Notes under the pieces: model-generated | Told to the model about the DNA's origin: nothing | Seen by the model: only the letters and a program-made list of their open reading frames with translations | Database searches by the model: none | Part shown: positions 34,850-47,763 of the stretch, piece by piece | Layout: every line of letters begins with the position of its first letter | Numbering within the stretch: the first letter of the stretch is position 1 | Origin: Gonocerus acuteangulatus | Lineage: Eukaryota > Arthropoda > Insecta > Hemiptera > Coreidae | Direction of reading: 5' to 3' | Length of the DNA stretch: 64,000 nucleotides | Assembly: GCA_946811695.1 (NCBI GenBank) | Contig: OX328124.1 | Span: 98,690,547-98,754,546 of the forward strand | Position numbers and translations under genes: made by a program

Positions 34850-35840
34850 GGACGATTTTTGTATATGAATCGATTCAAATCGAAATAAACAGATCGTCCC
34901 ACAAAAAAGATCGGAGTGCAGATCGATCTTCTAGCATCAGAAGATCGATCAACGATATGGATCAATTTCACGATTACTTGCAATTACTTACGAAAATCGT
35001 ATTTCACTTCGATTTGGACCGATCCTCATTCAAGAATCGCCCATCACTACTACAAATTAACTTAAATAGCTCGATTTGAATATATGATAATATGAAAAAT
35101 ATATCTATAACTTAACAGTAGACAAATTTAAGACTATTTTTCATAAAAAATAATATATAATGAAACTACTAGAGCTACATAATATTAAAATATATGGGTA
35201 TTATTACATATGTATCAAATTAGGAAAACTAAAAACTGGTGGTCTCCACCACAAATGATTTTTATTTTATTTTCGAAGCAAGGTTTCGGAGACTACAACT
35301 TCATCCTCAGTTGTTCTATAGCATATAAAAACACAAAATATATACTTCTTCACTCGGAGAAAAGTTTATCAAGAAATAAAACCATTTGAAACGTCATAAA
35401 ACATTCATAAAAAACAAAATTACATTTATTAAATACATCATTTCATAAGCATTCATACTCACGTATAAATAAAAATCCAGCAAAATTCACAGCCATCCGA
35501 TGAAAAAAAAAAAAAATATGCAATCAAAAAATATTTGATGCAGGTCCACCGCCGCCTAGGCAAATCAATGTCAAATTACATATTTATGTTTACCAAATTA
35601 GAAGAAATGTATAATAAAATAATAATGATTGAGAAAAATGTTTATACAAATTAAGAGCACAGTTTGAAACCTCATTTTTATTATTACCTCGTTCCTCTAT
35701 TTAAAGAAGCGGAAGGCATTGAGACGTTGTATATGTATAGGTAATTGTATTCAATGTATGTTACTGGAAATGGGATACTGTTATGTAAATTTCATCTTCA
35801 GTTAAATAATATAAATGAGATTGAATAAAAATAGGTGAGA
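34850..35840 (+). mobile_element. Inverted-repeat-rich DNA element family T2, copy A, with nested insert
   Basis: Starts with many ATCGATTC/GATCGAT repeats and CCCATCACTACTAC, then AT-rich text. The same order in reverse orientation occurs at 43430-44225. A 370-bp insert at 35224-35593 interrupts it. The outer ends are not sharply defined; no transposase; superfamily unknown. Confidence 0.55.
35224..35593 (-). mobile_element. 370-bp insertion with a hammerhead-like motif
   Basis: Absent from the related T2 copy at 43.8 kb and flanked by CAAATTAG at 35216-35223 and 35594-35601, so it is a discrete insertion. On the minus strand CTGAGGATGAAGTTG and CTCCGAAACC (35310 to 35282) resemble a Penelope hammerhead, though stem II pairing is poor. 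No coding sequence. Confidence 0.5.
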
Positions 35841-37069
35841 TTAAGTATTTAAATATTTGAAGTGAAAAAAACACTTTATTTTATGGTGTTCTAGGTAGAT
35901 TGTTTCTTTAAAAAGATCTGACCTAGGAGATCGAAAAAATCTGTATATCCTGTTAAAAATATGGATCTTTAGAGAAATATGGATGCTGATCTCCTACCTC
36001 TCACTTGGACCGTGGAAGACTACGAAAAAAATATTAGCTTCCTTAAATTGACACATTGGAGTCGTTCTTCAATGGAAAATGAAAATAATACACATCATCC
36101 CTATCCTAGGTTTAAAAGGGAGGCTACCAGTAGATAACTCTTACCAAAAATTTGTTGTTAATAAGTGGACGTTAAAACTAAAAAAAAAACATATCCAACG
36201 TGTAAATCGCATATTAACTTGTGCGTTAGTACTAAGTGACAAAGTGAGGCTGCTGTTTCGTAAAGTTAATTGTTTGTTGTTGCAATGACAACAGAGTGAA
36301 GTACCATAAGCTACTTAAGGCTTAAAAGCAGACTTAGCTTGGCATTCCTAATACTTACTCAGGTAATGGAGGGAGATGGAACTAACTTGATGGGAGTATT
36401 TCGGCGAAGATAGAGGAGGTGCTTCAATCTCTTCCATAATATTTGTAGAGAAATAAAATATTAAAATATATAAGGTTAATATAATTTGGTAGAAACAAAT
36501 GTTAAAATTCTAACTCGCATGAATTTTGCGTCTTTTCATATAATGCTTATATATGGTATGATTTGGAAAGCTTAGAAGTGGAACTCATTATATTCCGCCT
36601 TTGATATATAGAAACCAGCACCTCAAAGGTTTCATACACCGAGTTCTCTTGGTGAATAAGTTCTCAAGAATATCAGACCAAAACGTTTATAGAAGAAAAT
36701 ATTACGCTTTCCTACAATACCACCCACTTACCATGATTAAGCAATTGTTTTTGAGAAATTTAAAAAAAATAAGAAAATATCAATTCTAAGCACTACACCA
36801 AAATTATAGATGAATGTTAAACCCGTTATAATATAGTTTTCCTTTTTCTGATGAATGCTTGAAGATATTTTATATATGATTTTAATAAATTTCAAACTTC
36901 AGGATACTTGTTAGTAGATTAATAGGAAGTATATTTGTCCCTAATACCACTAAGATTTTTCTCGCACAAAGTTCACTGAATAGAAGTGACAAATTAGATC
37001 ATAATCCAACAATTATTGTAGAAACGAGAACGCTGAAATTAGGCTTAGTCTTCTGGAAATATTTAAATT
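35841..37069. other. No recognised gene
   Basis: AT-rich; open frames near 36079 and 36601 have no recognisable domain. Confidence 0.4.
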
Positions 37070-37266
37070 ATAACGTCCATTATTAATAAATAAGAATTTT
37101 TTGATGGGTTATCTATAGGTTACCAACCTTTTCTAGCCTGGATAGGGCTGATGCATTTTCTTTTTTCTAAAGAAAAGCCACCACCCCATAGTGAGAATCA
37201 AACCCACAACCTTTGGCACGGAGGGTTAAATGCTCACGCCTTAACAATCACGGCCACCGGGTCTCC
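37070..37266 (-). mobile_element. tRNA-derived SINE, family S2, copy C
   Basis: Same layout as 23033-23243: head with GTTAAGGCGTGAGCATTTAA, a mutated B-box region (GGTTTGATTCTCAC), the TTTCTTTAGAAAAAAGAAAA body and GGTAACCTATAGATAACCC. TSD not resolved. Confidence 0.75.
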
Positions 37267-37511
37267 GGGAAGGTCCAATGTCAAGTAACATTATACTTAC
37301 TTATAGTTTGACTAGAACAACAACGATCTTTGTGGAAATATGGAATCAAATGAAATCAGTTTAATAGATGTATCCTCGGCCCATTTGGGTAACCTAAAAT
37401 ATATTTGAATTACTTTGACAGGTTCGACATTGTTGAGTTTTGTTCTGAATTCGTACAGTTTGCTAAGGCCGTTAATGATTAATATTGTATTTACATAATT
37501 AATCATTTATT

Positions 37512-37990
37512 ATTTTCAAACTGGTGACTACTCCTTTCGGTTTAGTGGTTTTCTGTTCGAGTGATTTTGTTGTAAGTATACAAAATATTTCAAAATTACA
37601 GCCTCATAGGTGAAGCTTTACTTTTTTTTCTTTACTTGTATTCTAGGCATTGTTCTAGATGACAAAAAGGATATTTAAAACTATAATATTTATGCTGAAT
37701 ACACAAGGAATCTATTTTTGAGCATTACTGTTCAATAATAGAAAGCTATTTTGGTCATTCTCTTGGGCGCTGTTCAAAAGCGACGAATATCAAAACACAA
37801 ATTCTAGAAATGACATTAAAGTTTCAAGATACTGGAGAAGGTCGCATTAACTCGGCTCCGTTTGCATTAGACAAGTATGTAATTAATGAGGAGAAACTCT
37901 TGTACGTTAAATATTTTGTATTCTTACAACAATATCAGTTGAACAGAAAACCAGTAAACCGCAAGGAAAAGTCACCAGTTTGAAAATATT
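37512..37990. mobile_element. Inverted-repeat element, about 480 bp
   Basis: Arms of about 80 bp, TATTTTCAAACTGGTGACTA at the left and its diverged complement at the right (through GTTTTCTGTTC and GTTGTAAG.ATACAAAATAT). No coding capacity; TSD unclear. Confidence 0.7.
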
Positions 37991-38035
37991 AAATTAAAAG
38001 TACGTAATCACAATATTAATCATTAACGGCAATTC

Positions 38036-38160
38036 GGTCTCCCACTGGTCTAGTAGCTAACTCATGAACTTTTCTCATCTCACGGCTCGGTGAGAAAATT
38101 CCCCACTGCACCATGGATTTCGGCGCTAATGGCCCAGACGTCGGTGTGCCGTAAAAAATA
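38036..38160 (+). mobile_element. SINE S1, copy with internal deletion
   Basis: Starts GGTCTCCCACTGGTCTAGTA, then jumps to the TTTTCTCATCTCA body, losing the anticodon and B-box region. It ends with CGGCGCTAATGGCC...GTGCCG and a short A tail. Confidence 0.8.
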
Positions 38161-38249
38161 GGATATAAGAAAATTATCGGCAGGAGCAGTAAAATATCAA
38201 ACAACACATATACATATATATAAATCACGTGTCTGTTTAAGGGTTTGTC

Positions 38250-38400
38250 TGTTTGTGTGTCTGTCTGTTTGTTCCTTCTACAAATCCACACCGTATGGCC
38301 GATTTTGACAAAACTTGGCACACAGGTAGATATTTTTTACGGGGAGTGTCATAGGCTAGGTTTCAATCTTCTAGAACCTCCAGTTCGAAAGTCAATGGGT
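38250..38400 (-). repeat. Relative of the 24.2-kb tandem repeat
   Basis: Reverse-orientation ACAAATCCACACCGTATGGC, CCGATTTTGACAAAACTTGG and CATAGGCTAGGTTTCAATCT correspond to motifs at 24236-24359. Confidence 0.5.
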
Positions 38401-38497
38401 TTGAAACTGTGAACCCGAACAGTTACAGATTTGCGTTATTAGATGTTAATATTACTTATTTGGTTGTAGCTTGCAGTATATAATGCTGTAATAGCTA

Positions 38498-38502
<5 letters not shown>

Positions 38503-38571
<69 letters not shown>
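38503..38571. repeat. (TA)n microsatellite
   Basis: Pure TA tract. Confidence 0.95.
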
Positions 38572-38574
<3 letters not shown>

Positions 38575-38945
38575 CAATAAGTCTTTGCGAGGTGTACACA
38601 ATGAACGTTTTTAAGTTTTAATTTGTCTATTTCTTTTTTCAATATTATACAAAAATATATAAATAAATCCCTAATTGTAAACCTATAACATCTGCATAAA
38701 TCCTGATATATTGTTCTTCCGGAAAAGCCTTCAATCATAGAATACTGGCTTTGCATTGGTTAATTTCCAAGTGGTTTCAGCTTGAAAGGAGTTGGGAGCA
38801 AACATGGTTGTGAACCTAAAACTCAAGCTGAACCTCTCAAGGTCTGAAAGCTTTGTGTTCGTACAATAGGGATTCTCCTTGGAGTCCCTGTACTTGCCAG
38901 CCCTTTTCGCTCCTCGTCTCTGATATCAAGCTGTTCTAACTTTAC

Positions 38946-39059
38946 CTCTGTACTCTGCCAAGGATCTCCGAGTTACTCAGCTGAAAACGCGCTAGACTGA
39001 TATCCACAGAGGAACTACTCAAGTCTTCAAGGTCCGCAATGTTCTTGTAGTTTGCAGAG
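38946..39059 (-). other. Weak candidate coding exon
   Basis: 114 bp open in one frame with balanced composition (reads ..NIADLEDLSSSSVDISLARF.., then ..EILGRVQR). It is bordered by AG at 39060-39061 (minus strand) and a good donor, GAG followed by GTAAAG (38945 downward). The polypyrimidine tract is poor and no neighbouring exon is found. It could equally be a decayed repeat. I do not recognise the protein. Confidence 0.2.
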
Positions 39060-39350
39060 CTGTATATCTAACTCTCTTTCAGTAGTATATGAATTTTATT
39101 TGTGAAAAAGCTGCTTCTAAGCGATGAAACTTCGATAGCAATAAATCTGAATGTCAGATTTGCTGCGTCACCTTAGCGCGTGCCTTTAAAGTTCTTTTCT
39201 GTAGAGGCATTTGGATGGAAAGCTTGGATTAATAACACTTAATATGTTGGTTTGGCTGTTCCTGTTTGCCGATTTATTTAAAAACACCTACCTACTAACC
39301 GAATGCAGACACTCACAAACCACTTCACTGACGAACTCAAGAGACGAAAA

Positions 39351-39352
<2 letters not shown>

Positions 39353-39404
<52 letters not shown>
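39353..39404. repeat. (TA)n microsatellite
   Basis: Pure TA tract. Confidence 0.95.
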
Positions 39405-39405
<1 letters not shown>

Positions 39406-40042
39406 CATGGAAATTGGTCTTTGGCTCAGAATTGCCATATTTATATAAAGCCGACTCAGAATACAAGGAAACGACCATGACAATTCAACAATTAAAAAAA
39501 AAAGGAGAAATAAAATGTGAATAAAAACATGACAACTTTTTTAAAGAAAAACAGTGGAATATTCTGGGAAAATTTTGTTTAATTTCCTTTCTCCAAAATT
39601 GTGAAATATTTATATTGGGGAAAAGGTTTGTACAAGAATGAAAAAAATTACAATGAGAAACCCAATTTATAAAATTAGGAATAAAAGTTGTTTTCTAGCT
39701 CTGGCATCCTGAATGAGCAATCACTTTGACAGACCAAATATCTTTATCTTAAGAAGCATTTTATAGTTTAAATTTTTATTGATGATAAACTTTTTTTTTT
39801 ATTACAGGTGCTCAGCCTGCCATGATCATTAGGGAAAAAAAAGAAGGATGATAGTTTTATTTGAAAATTCATTATAAGTTAATAAAATAATAATAATTTA
39901 TGTAAAGATCTTTAAATATAACGAAATTTGACAATTTTGGCAAGTGGATTGCCAAAATGGCCCTGTCGTTATCTGTCCTTTGTTGTTGTCCTAGTAAAGT
40001 CTACTCGTCAAATATATTTTTATAAATTTTTGGGTATTAATC

Positions 40043-40679
40043 TATTATTCCATAGAAAATTTGGTGAACATTTTTCCGATCAGTTCTTTTATTCACTGCT
40101 ATTTTCGAATTTTTTAAAATATAAATATTTTATTTTATTTTTCTTTTCAGGGTATTTCTTTCTTTATTTAATATTTTGAATTCTTTGAAATTGAAACTGT
40201 GTTTTTTTGTTATTGCATGATCCGTCAATGCTGTACCGTTTTCTTGTGTTTCAATGCTCTTTACGTGTTGTATAATTCTTTTACCTAATAATTGCGCAGA
40301 TTCCCCAATATAACATTTGTTACAGTCGTTGCAGTTGATTTTATAAATATCTTTTATTGAACTTGATGCTTTAACCCTGTCTTTAATATTACTAAATACA
40401 TTGTTTATTGTATATTTATATTTCCAGCCAATTTTACAAACATCTTTACATATTGTTTTTATTTTGTTTTCTATAAGAGGACGATAATCGAAAGTAAAAT
40501 ATTGCTTAATTGGATTTACATCTTTGTCAATACTGTTATTTAAAACCAGTTGTTTCCTTTTTTGTAAAAATAAGTGATTATTTAACGTGGTTTCTTCTAA
40601 TCTGCCGTTATTTTTAATGAAAAAATGTTTAATATTAGTTTGCACCAATAATCTTTGTTTTTTGTTCGATATATCGGAA

Positions 40680-40705
<26 letters not shown>
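40043..40705 (-). pseudogene. Penelope-like GIY-YIG endonuclease part, frame broken
   Basis: The reading frame reopens one base out of phase with the reverse transcriptase near 40690-40710. It runs through a linker rich in Lys/Asn to DIYKINCNDCNKCYIGES (the GIY-YIG signature as CYIGES), then RIIQHVKS and LTDHAITKKHSFNF. An in-frame TAA at 40130-40132 cuts the last roughly 30 codons, which continue as LKNSKIAVNKRTD. With a frameshift and a stop the protein is probably not made as a fusion. Confidence 0.85.
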
Positions 40706-41930
<1,225 letters not shown>

Positions 41931-43230
41931 TTAATTTTGAAAGAAATGTTTGTAAAATTCTTGATGATTGCAACTTTCAACTCAGATTAACACAAAATCA
42001 TCAATTTGTGCTTATCAACCCTTAAATAAACTTCTTAATGCAACGTATTATAAACATTTCATGGTCTTTTTGCGCTTTTGCTCTACAGTAGATCGACTCT
42101 GGAATTTTAATGAATACATTTGAAATGTCTAATATATTTACTCACGCGGCTTATTTACCTATTACATTCAAATTAAACGGATAATTTTTATCATCGATTA
42201 TTTTAGAATAGTATGTTTTTTTTTTTTTAAAATACTGATATGATTAAGCGATTTTGCATTGAGACAAGCATAAATATCAACAGATCAAGTAATTTGGAAA
42301 ACATCATTTTGAAAATATGAGAACAACCGGTCATATTTGGGGAAAAAAATGTAACATAAATCTTTTATTAATGGCCAAGCGTTTTGCTGACCTAATTATA
42401 AAGATTTAGAATAATCTCTCCATTTTTGGATCCCCGCTTGTAGCAGTTCGATTTCGTTTATTTATTGGCTCGCCGAAAATGTTACCTGATCCAACATGGG
42501 CTATTTACGAAGGGTAGCAAGCTATATGTAGGCTGGCGTAAAAAAATTAATAATAGAAAACAGTCTCGCACATGCCGCGTATAAAGCATGCGATAATCGT
42601 GCTACTATTAGTTTTTTTTTAGTGTCCCGAGGCAAACAAAAAATTATCACGTTCCATTTTAACTTAGAACTGTTGTAGTCTTAATTGCACTGAAAAAAAA
42701 AATGTTTTAAAGCCACAGTATTTAATTCTTCATCCCTGAAATACATTTTCTCCTCATGTTTAAAAGTTATCCAGTTGTAGATGAAATGACAAAACATTCC
42801 AGCGAAATAGTGCTGTAGAATCCCTTCAGAAGGTTGAATGGGATAGAGGAATTCCTAGACTAAAGGCGAAGAGAGGCGAGAGCAGGTGGTTAAGGGTTTG
42901 TCCAGGGCTGGTACTATTGTCCGGGGACAAAAGTGGGTATGGTTCACTGATAGCAGTTACAGAATCGGCTCAGCCTTTAATCCTCTTCCACATCGGTCAT
43001 TCATACTCTTCACATTGTAATAATATCAACCACCGTTCAATCTTGTCATGGATGGACATTCAAAATGTTCGCCAATCTATTGATGTTAAATCATAAAGGC
43101 TAATAACCTTAATAAATGGGATATAGAAAAATCATGAAACTTAAAACGGAATTGTCTCTACCAGTCTGTCGAAAAAAAGTAATCCTGTTGGCGAATTCCA
43201 CCCAACAGATGGTATCCCCCATCCTGATGG
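41931..43230. other. No gene; one SINE-tail scrap
   Basis: 42505-42550 holds GGGTAGCAAGCTATATGTAG then GCTGGCGTAAAAAA, a diverged version of the SINE tail module at 34.2 kb. The rest shows no recognisable feature. Confidence 0.4.
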
Positions 43231-44225
43231 ACGATCTGAATCGATCTTTTTAACATGATATATCGATCGTTTGAATCGATCTCCAAGGGCAGATCTTTTT
43301 AAAGAATCTATCTCTACGTGCCGATCTTCAAGTGCCGACCTTTTAAAGAAACGAACTATCTAGAATAGAATTTTTATTTCAAATACACAAATACTTAATA
43401 CATTTTACTCAATATCATTCAAAAATAAAAAGAATATAATACTAATAATAGGCAAAAGTGGTTATACAAATTAAGAGCAGATTTTAAAACCTTATTTCTA
43501 TATATTACCTTCCTGTTGGATACTCTCCAATGGAGAAGCGGAAGGGATTGAGTCGTTGTATAATATTATTGTTTTATTAAAAGTCTGTTACTCGACATAG
43601 GGAACTGTTCTGTGAATTTGAAGTTATTTTACTGAAAAATAAATATACAGAACAGTGTCCTATGTCGAGTAACAGACTTTTAATAAAACAATAACATTAT
43701 ACAACGACTCAATACCTTCCGCTTCTCCATTGGAGAGTGTCCAACAGGAAGGTAATATATAAAAATAAGGTATTAAACTCTGCTCTTAATTTTTATAACC
43801 ACTTTTACCTATTATTATTATTATATTTCTCATTTGATAAATATATACATATATGTTATAATACCCATATATTTCAATATGATGTAACAGTAGTAGTTTC
43901 CTTACATATTATTTTTTATGAAAATTAGTCACAGATATGTTTTTCATATTTTCAATTATTCGAATCGCCTTATTTAGGTCGTTTCGTAGTAGTGATGGGT
44001 GATTTTCGAAAAGAATCGATTCCAATCGAAATGTAATACGAATTTCTTAGGTAAACGTAAGTAATCGTAAATTCGATCCATATCGGAGATCGATCTTCTG
44101 AGCCTAGAACGCAATTCTCGAATATGAATCGATCTGAAATCGCCGATCTTTTTTGTTGATAGATCTTTTCATTTCGATTCGAATCGATTCAAAAGATCGA
44201 TTCATATTCGAGAATTGCCCTACTC
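43230..44225 (-). mobile_element. T2 DNA element, copy B, with a central hairpin
   Basis: Clusters of ATCGATC/GATTCGAATCG at both ends (43230-43345 and 43990-44225) and a long inverted repeat between (about 43432-43625 against 43640-43830, including GTCTGTTACTCGACATAG and its complement). Copy A at 34850-35840 has only one arm of this hairpin. No transposase seen. Confidence 0.6.
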
Positions 44226-45000
44226 TGTAGTACAGATTAAAAAACATTAAATCAGATAAAGTATTTTTGAACTAAACGTGATCAAAATCGGATCATGTTC
44301 CCCGGAGGTAGACAGCGAACGTACAAATATGTTTGAAAATATAAATAAGTGTACCATAATTTTTGTGATGATTGTATCCAACGTAAGCGGGTTTCCACTC
44401 TATAAAGGCAGAAAGGAAAAACGCTAAAACATCTGATTTTCACATTAATTTATCTTATCTATTCCAACGTATTCCACAAAGTTTTCTGACTCCCCAAAAT
44501 GGGTTGTTCTTTGATTCCGGCCTCAACAAACCAAATATTAAAACCGTTTCTCTTAATCCACCCTTTCCCCCGCATAACATACAAATAAAAAAAGTTTATA
44601 TAACCTCTTTTTGTGATATAAAATTGTACTCTGTTTTTGCATTTCCCTTGGTAATGTTGTATATATGTTTTTTAGCTGAAGAAGGTTGACAAAGAGCATG
44701 TCGGAGCCCCCAAATTATTGATTCATACAAAAATCTGACTGTTTTCTTAGACAAAATCCAAATATACCTTATTTCTTATCACCTAGATGGATAACTATTT
44801 GCATCTTATTATTTTAATATTATTTTTTTATATATACAAATTATTGAGCGACTCAAGTTTACATATTAAATTACATTAATTTATTTAAGACTATTATTAC
44901 TTATTTTAATATTGAATATGTTTTTAAATTATTCTTTTTATGTGTTACTTTTTTTTAATGTTTTACATGATTGCAGTTATTTAGTTTCATTATATAAGGC

Positions 45001-45062
<62 letters not shown>

Positions 45063-46060
45063 TTTTTTTTTTTTTTTTGGCCAATAGCACCACAAATATA
45101 GGTATTGATTACATTTCCTTCATCATGTTGTTACGCGATATTGAATGTTATCTATTTTAAGTAAATCTGTCTTTATGAAGGAAATTGCTGTGCACAGCAT
45201 AATATGGTGGAAAATGTTTTTTTAAATTGAGCTAAAGGGAAGAAGGGAAATGGTTAGGTTAGTGGATTAGGGCTTGAGAAGGGACTGCTTAAGTCGAAAT
45301 TAGCCCCCCCCCCTTACACTCTACAACGTAGGGCCCGTCTTAATCCTAATGTACTTAAAATGCAAGGGAACATCAATGCGGCTAAACCAGCTCGGGTCAT
45401 TTTCAAATTAAGCAGACTCTAATCCGAGCTCCGCCATGAGGCAGATTATATATTACCAAGTAAATCCAGAACGGAATTCATTCCGCGGGATTTAGAGGGT
45501 AACCGAAATTCTCGGGACGCCCAGTAGAGAGTTGCTATACTACTCAAGAGGTGGATGGATGAAAACAATTTAATACTTTTGTGTAAACAGTCAATCTTTG
45601 AATGTACAAATTATAAACAGACACAAAAAAATAATAAAAAACGACATTATGCAAAATTCACAATATTTGTCATGGCTAAAGGTCGTTTGTCTTCGTTGGT
45701 AAAAATTTGTTCCAACGAAGGTTAAAAAAAGTCCGTCACGCAGGAGCTGCATAACTAAGCACTTTCCTCAGAATTTGGGTAGTGTAGACTGCTTTCCAGA
45801 ACAATTTGCTTAAAATATCCTACATAAATAAAATAAAAACGTGAATAGTTCTCATTTTGTAATGAGTAACTGATCAATTATTAATCTGCTTCCAGAGTTA
45901 TGTTTACACATGGTACCTACTACACTACGTAATAAATACAAAAATCCTCATATTATCGTATTTTGATCTAACGCAGGAACAGGCTACAGTCACTCTAGTG
46001 GTAGAAAGCGCTTCTTGCGGCGGCTTTGTGAACCTACGTCTGCCGGCTTTTCTATTCAAA
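44226..46060. other. No recognised gene
   Basis: A (TA)n tract at 45004-45053 is followed by a T-run. 45290-45560 is less AT-rich and starts with a C-run but matches no family. 45724-45770 (minus) is a poor D1 3'-end copy (AAAGTCCGTCACGCAGGAGC). Confidence 0.4.
45004..45053. repeat. (TA)n microsatellite
   Basis: Pure TA tract, then TGTATGTA and a T-run. Confidence 0.95.
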
Positions 46061-46074
46061 TATATTACAAATTA

Positions 46075-46640
46075 AACCCCCGCTTTCCGATTGACCGATT
46101 CAGCTCATTTTTACAAAACTTCTTTCTCATGAGTTACCCACGACGTATACCGCGTTTCGTTACAATACAGCAGAAATTACGACCGGTATGAGTATATTAG
46201 GAATTTGGGTCCGGAGTAAACCCCCCCTTCTAATGAACCGATTTAGTTTATTTTTACAACACACATTTACCTGTGGATTAGCACTACGAATACCGAGTTT
46301 CGTCGAAATATACCAAAAATCACGGCTGGTAGTGGCGAATTGGTATTGTGGGTCCAGAGTAAACCCCCCCCCCCCTTCTAATGAACCGATTTAGTTAATT
46401 TTTATATCTCACTTTTCTCTCCATATTACCACTACGAATACACAGTTTCGTTGAAATATAACAAATATTATGGCTGACATAGTCAAATAAGTGTTTTGGG
46501 TTCGGGGTAAACCCCCCCTTCCGGTGGACCGACTTTGGTGGTTAACGAACTCGTTCAATCGTTTGCTAATTGAATGCTATATACCAAGTTTCGTGACGAA
46601 AAAACAAAAACTCTGGCCGCTATCGTGTTAACAGACACAT
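46075..46640. repeat. Tandem repeat of about 143-bp units (four copies)
   Basis: Units begin at a C-run near 46075, 46218, 46361 and 46508. Each has CTTCTAATGAACCGATTTAG (or a variant), ACCACTACGAATAC, AGTTTCGT.GAAATATA and GGGTCCGGAGTAAAC. Copies are diverged. The array ends at (TA)n. A relative of the D2-type end (GGTTAACGAACTCG) closes it. Confidence 0.75.
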
Positions 46641-47070
46641 ATATATATATGCATATATATATATATATATATATATAGATATATATAAATTTTAACGGGG
46701 GTCATTTTCGGTGTCTACTAGGTAGGATCGATAAAGATTTGAAGAAATTTTTCAAAAATTCCGTCATGAGTCCAACCTCAATAGCTACTTTCCTTCGGAG
46801 GAAAGTGCTAAAAGGGCATAAACAGTTTTTATAGGTAACTTATCCACTACTTATAACATCTTCTCATAACAGAATCAATGCTGTAAATACATTTATTTAC
46901 TTAAATACAAGTATAAATCATATATGGTGTTGGTAAATGTAGAAATGTAGAACGTGACAGTGTGGTTTAAACTGAAAATAATATAACACCTAACTACAAA
47001 CATGGTTCAAAAATAAATACACCAAACTAACACAGCCACTACACATAGGTGTGAATCCTTTAACCTAAAA

Positions 47071-47328
47071 ATATATCGTCCCTACCATGTCAAACTATCG
47101 AATATGAAAATCGAAGCAAACTAGCAAATGAACAGATTGGAAACATTTACGAAGTAATATATTGAAAAATGGTCTTATTCGATACTATATTTAATGCATT
47201 AAAGGCCATTCTCAAAGGTTTAGAGTTGTGACAATTTGCAACAAGCCATATTGTCCACAAGAACAGTCTCGAATCCGGAACACAAGATTTTTCATATTCG
47301 ATAATTTGACATGGTACGGACGGTATAT
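47071..47328. mobile_element. Inverted-repeat element T1, uninterrupted copy
   Basis: Ends ATATATCGTCCCTACCATGT and the complement share the T1 terminus; the interior aligns with both halves of the split copy at 22890-23378. No coding sequence; TSD not clear. Confidence 0.75.
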
Positions 47329-47493
47329 TAACAGAATGCCATAATATATGAGTCAAGTAGAGAAGAATTCATGTTTTCAGACGTTATTGACGAAGTTATT
47401 AGACTGATAAGGCTAACTAAACATATATATAGAATCTAGAAACATATGAATAATTAAACACTCAGTACGATACTGCATGTTGTTTGTGTGTGA

Positions 47494-47754
47494 CATATCG
47501 TCGCTACAAATGCAAAGTATCGAATGTGAAAATCACCACTTTTCAGAGTGGAAACGCATTTATTCATAACTTTTTTTTTGGACAGTCAAATATTCGGCAG
47601 ATTTGACCTTTTGATAGTGGAATACTTTCCCTTTAATAGAGTGAAGTAAGATTAGAGAATTTGCCGAACACAAGTACAGCAAAATTTAGTAAAGATTGAC
47701 AATGAAAGATGCATTTTTTCACATACGTTACTTTGCATTTGTATCGACGATATG
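47494..47754. mobile_element. T1-related inverted-repeat element with a 9-bp TSD
   Basis: Ends CATATCGTCGCTACAAATGC and the complement of GCATTTGTATCGACGATATG; about 40-bp arms. Flanks TGTGTGTGA (47485-47493) and TGCGTGTGA (47755-47763) suggest a 9-bp duplication, which would fit Mutator-like elements. Assignment is inference. Confidence 0.7.
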
Positions 47755-47763
47755 TGCGTGTGA

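Noticed and set aside
44672..44712. Hammerhead-like CTGAAGA with AGGTTGAC...ATGTCGGAGC
   Set aside because: GAAA is missing and the stem is doubtful; only a weak resemblance to Penelope terminal repeats.
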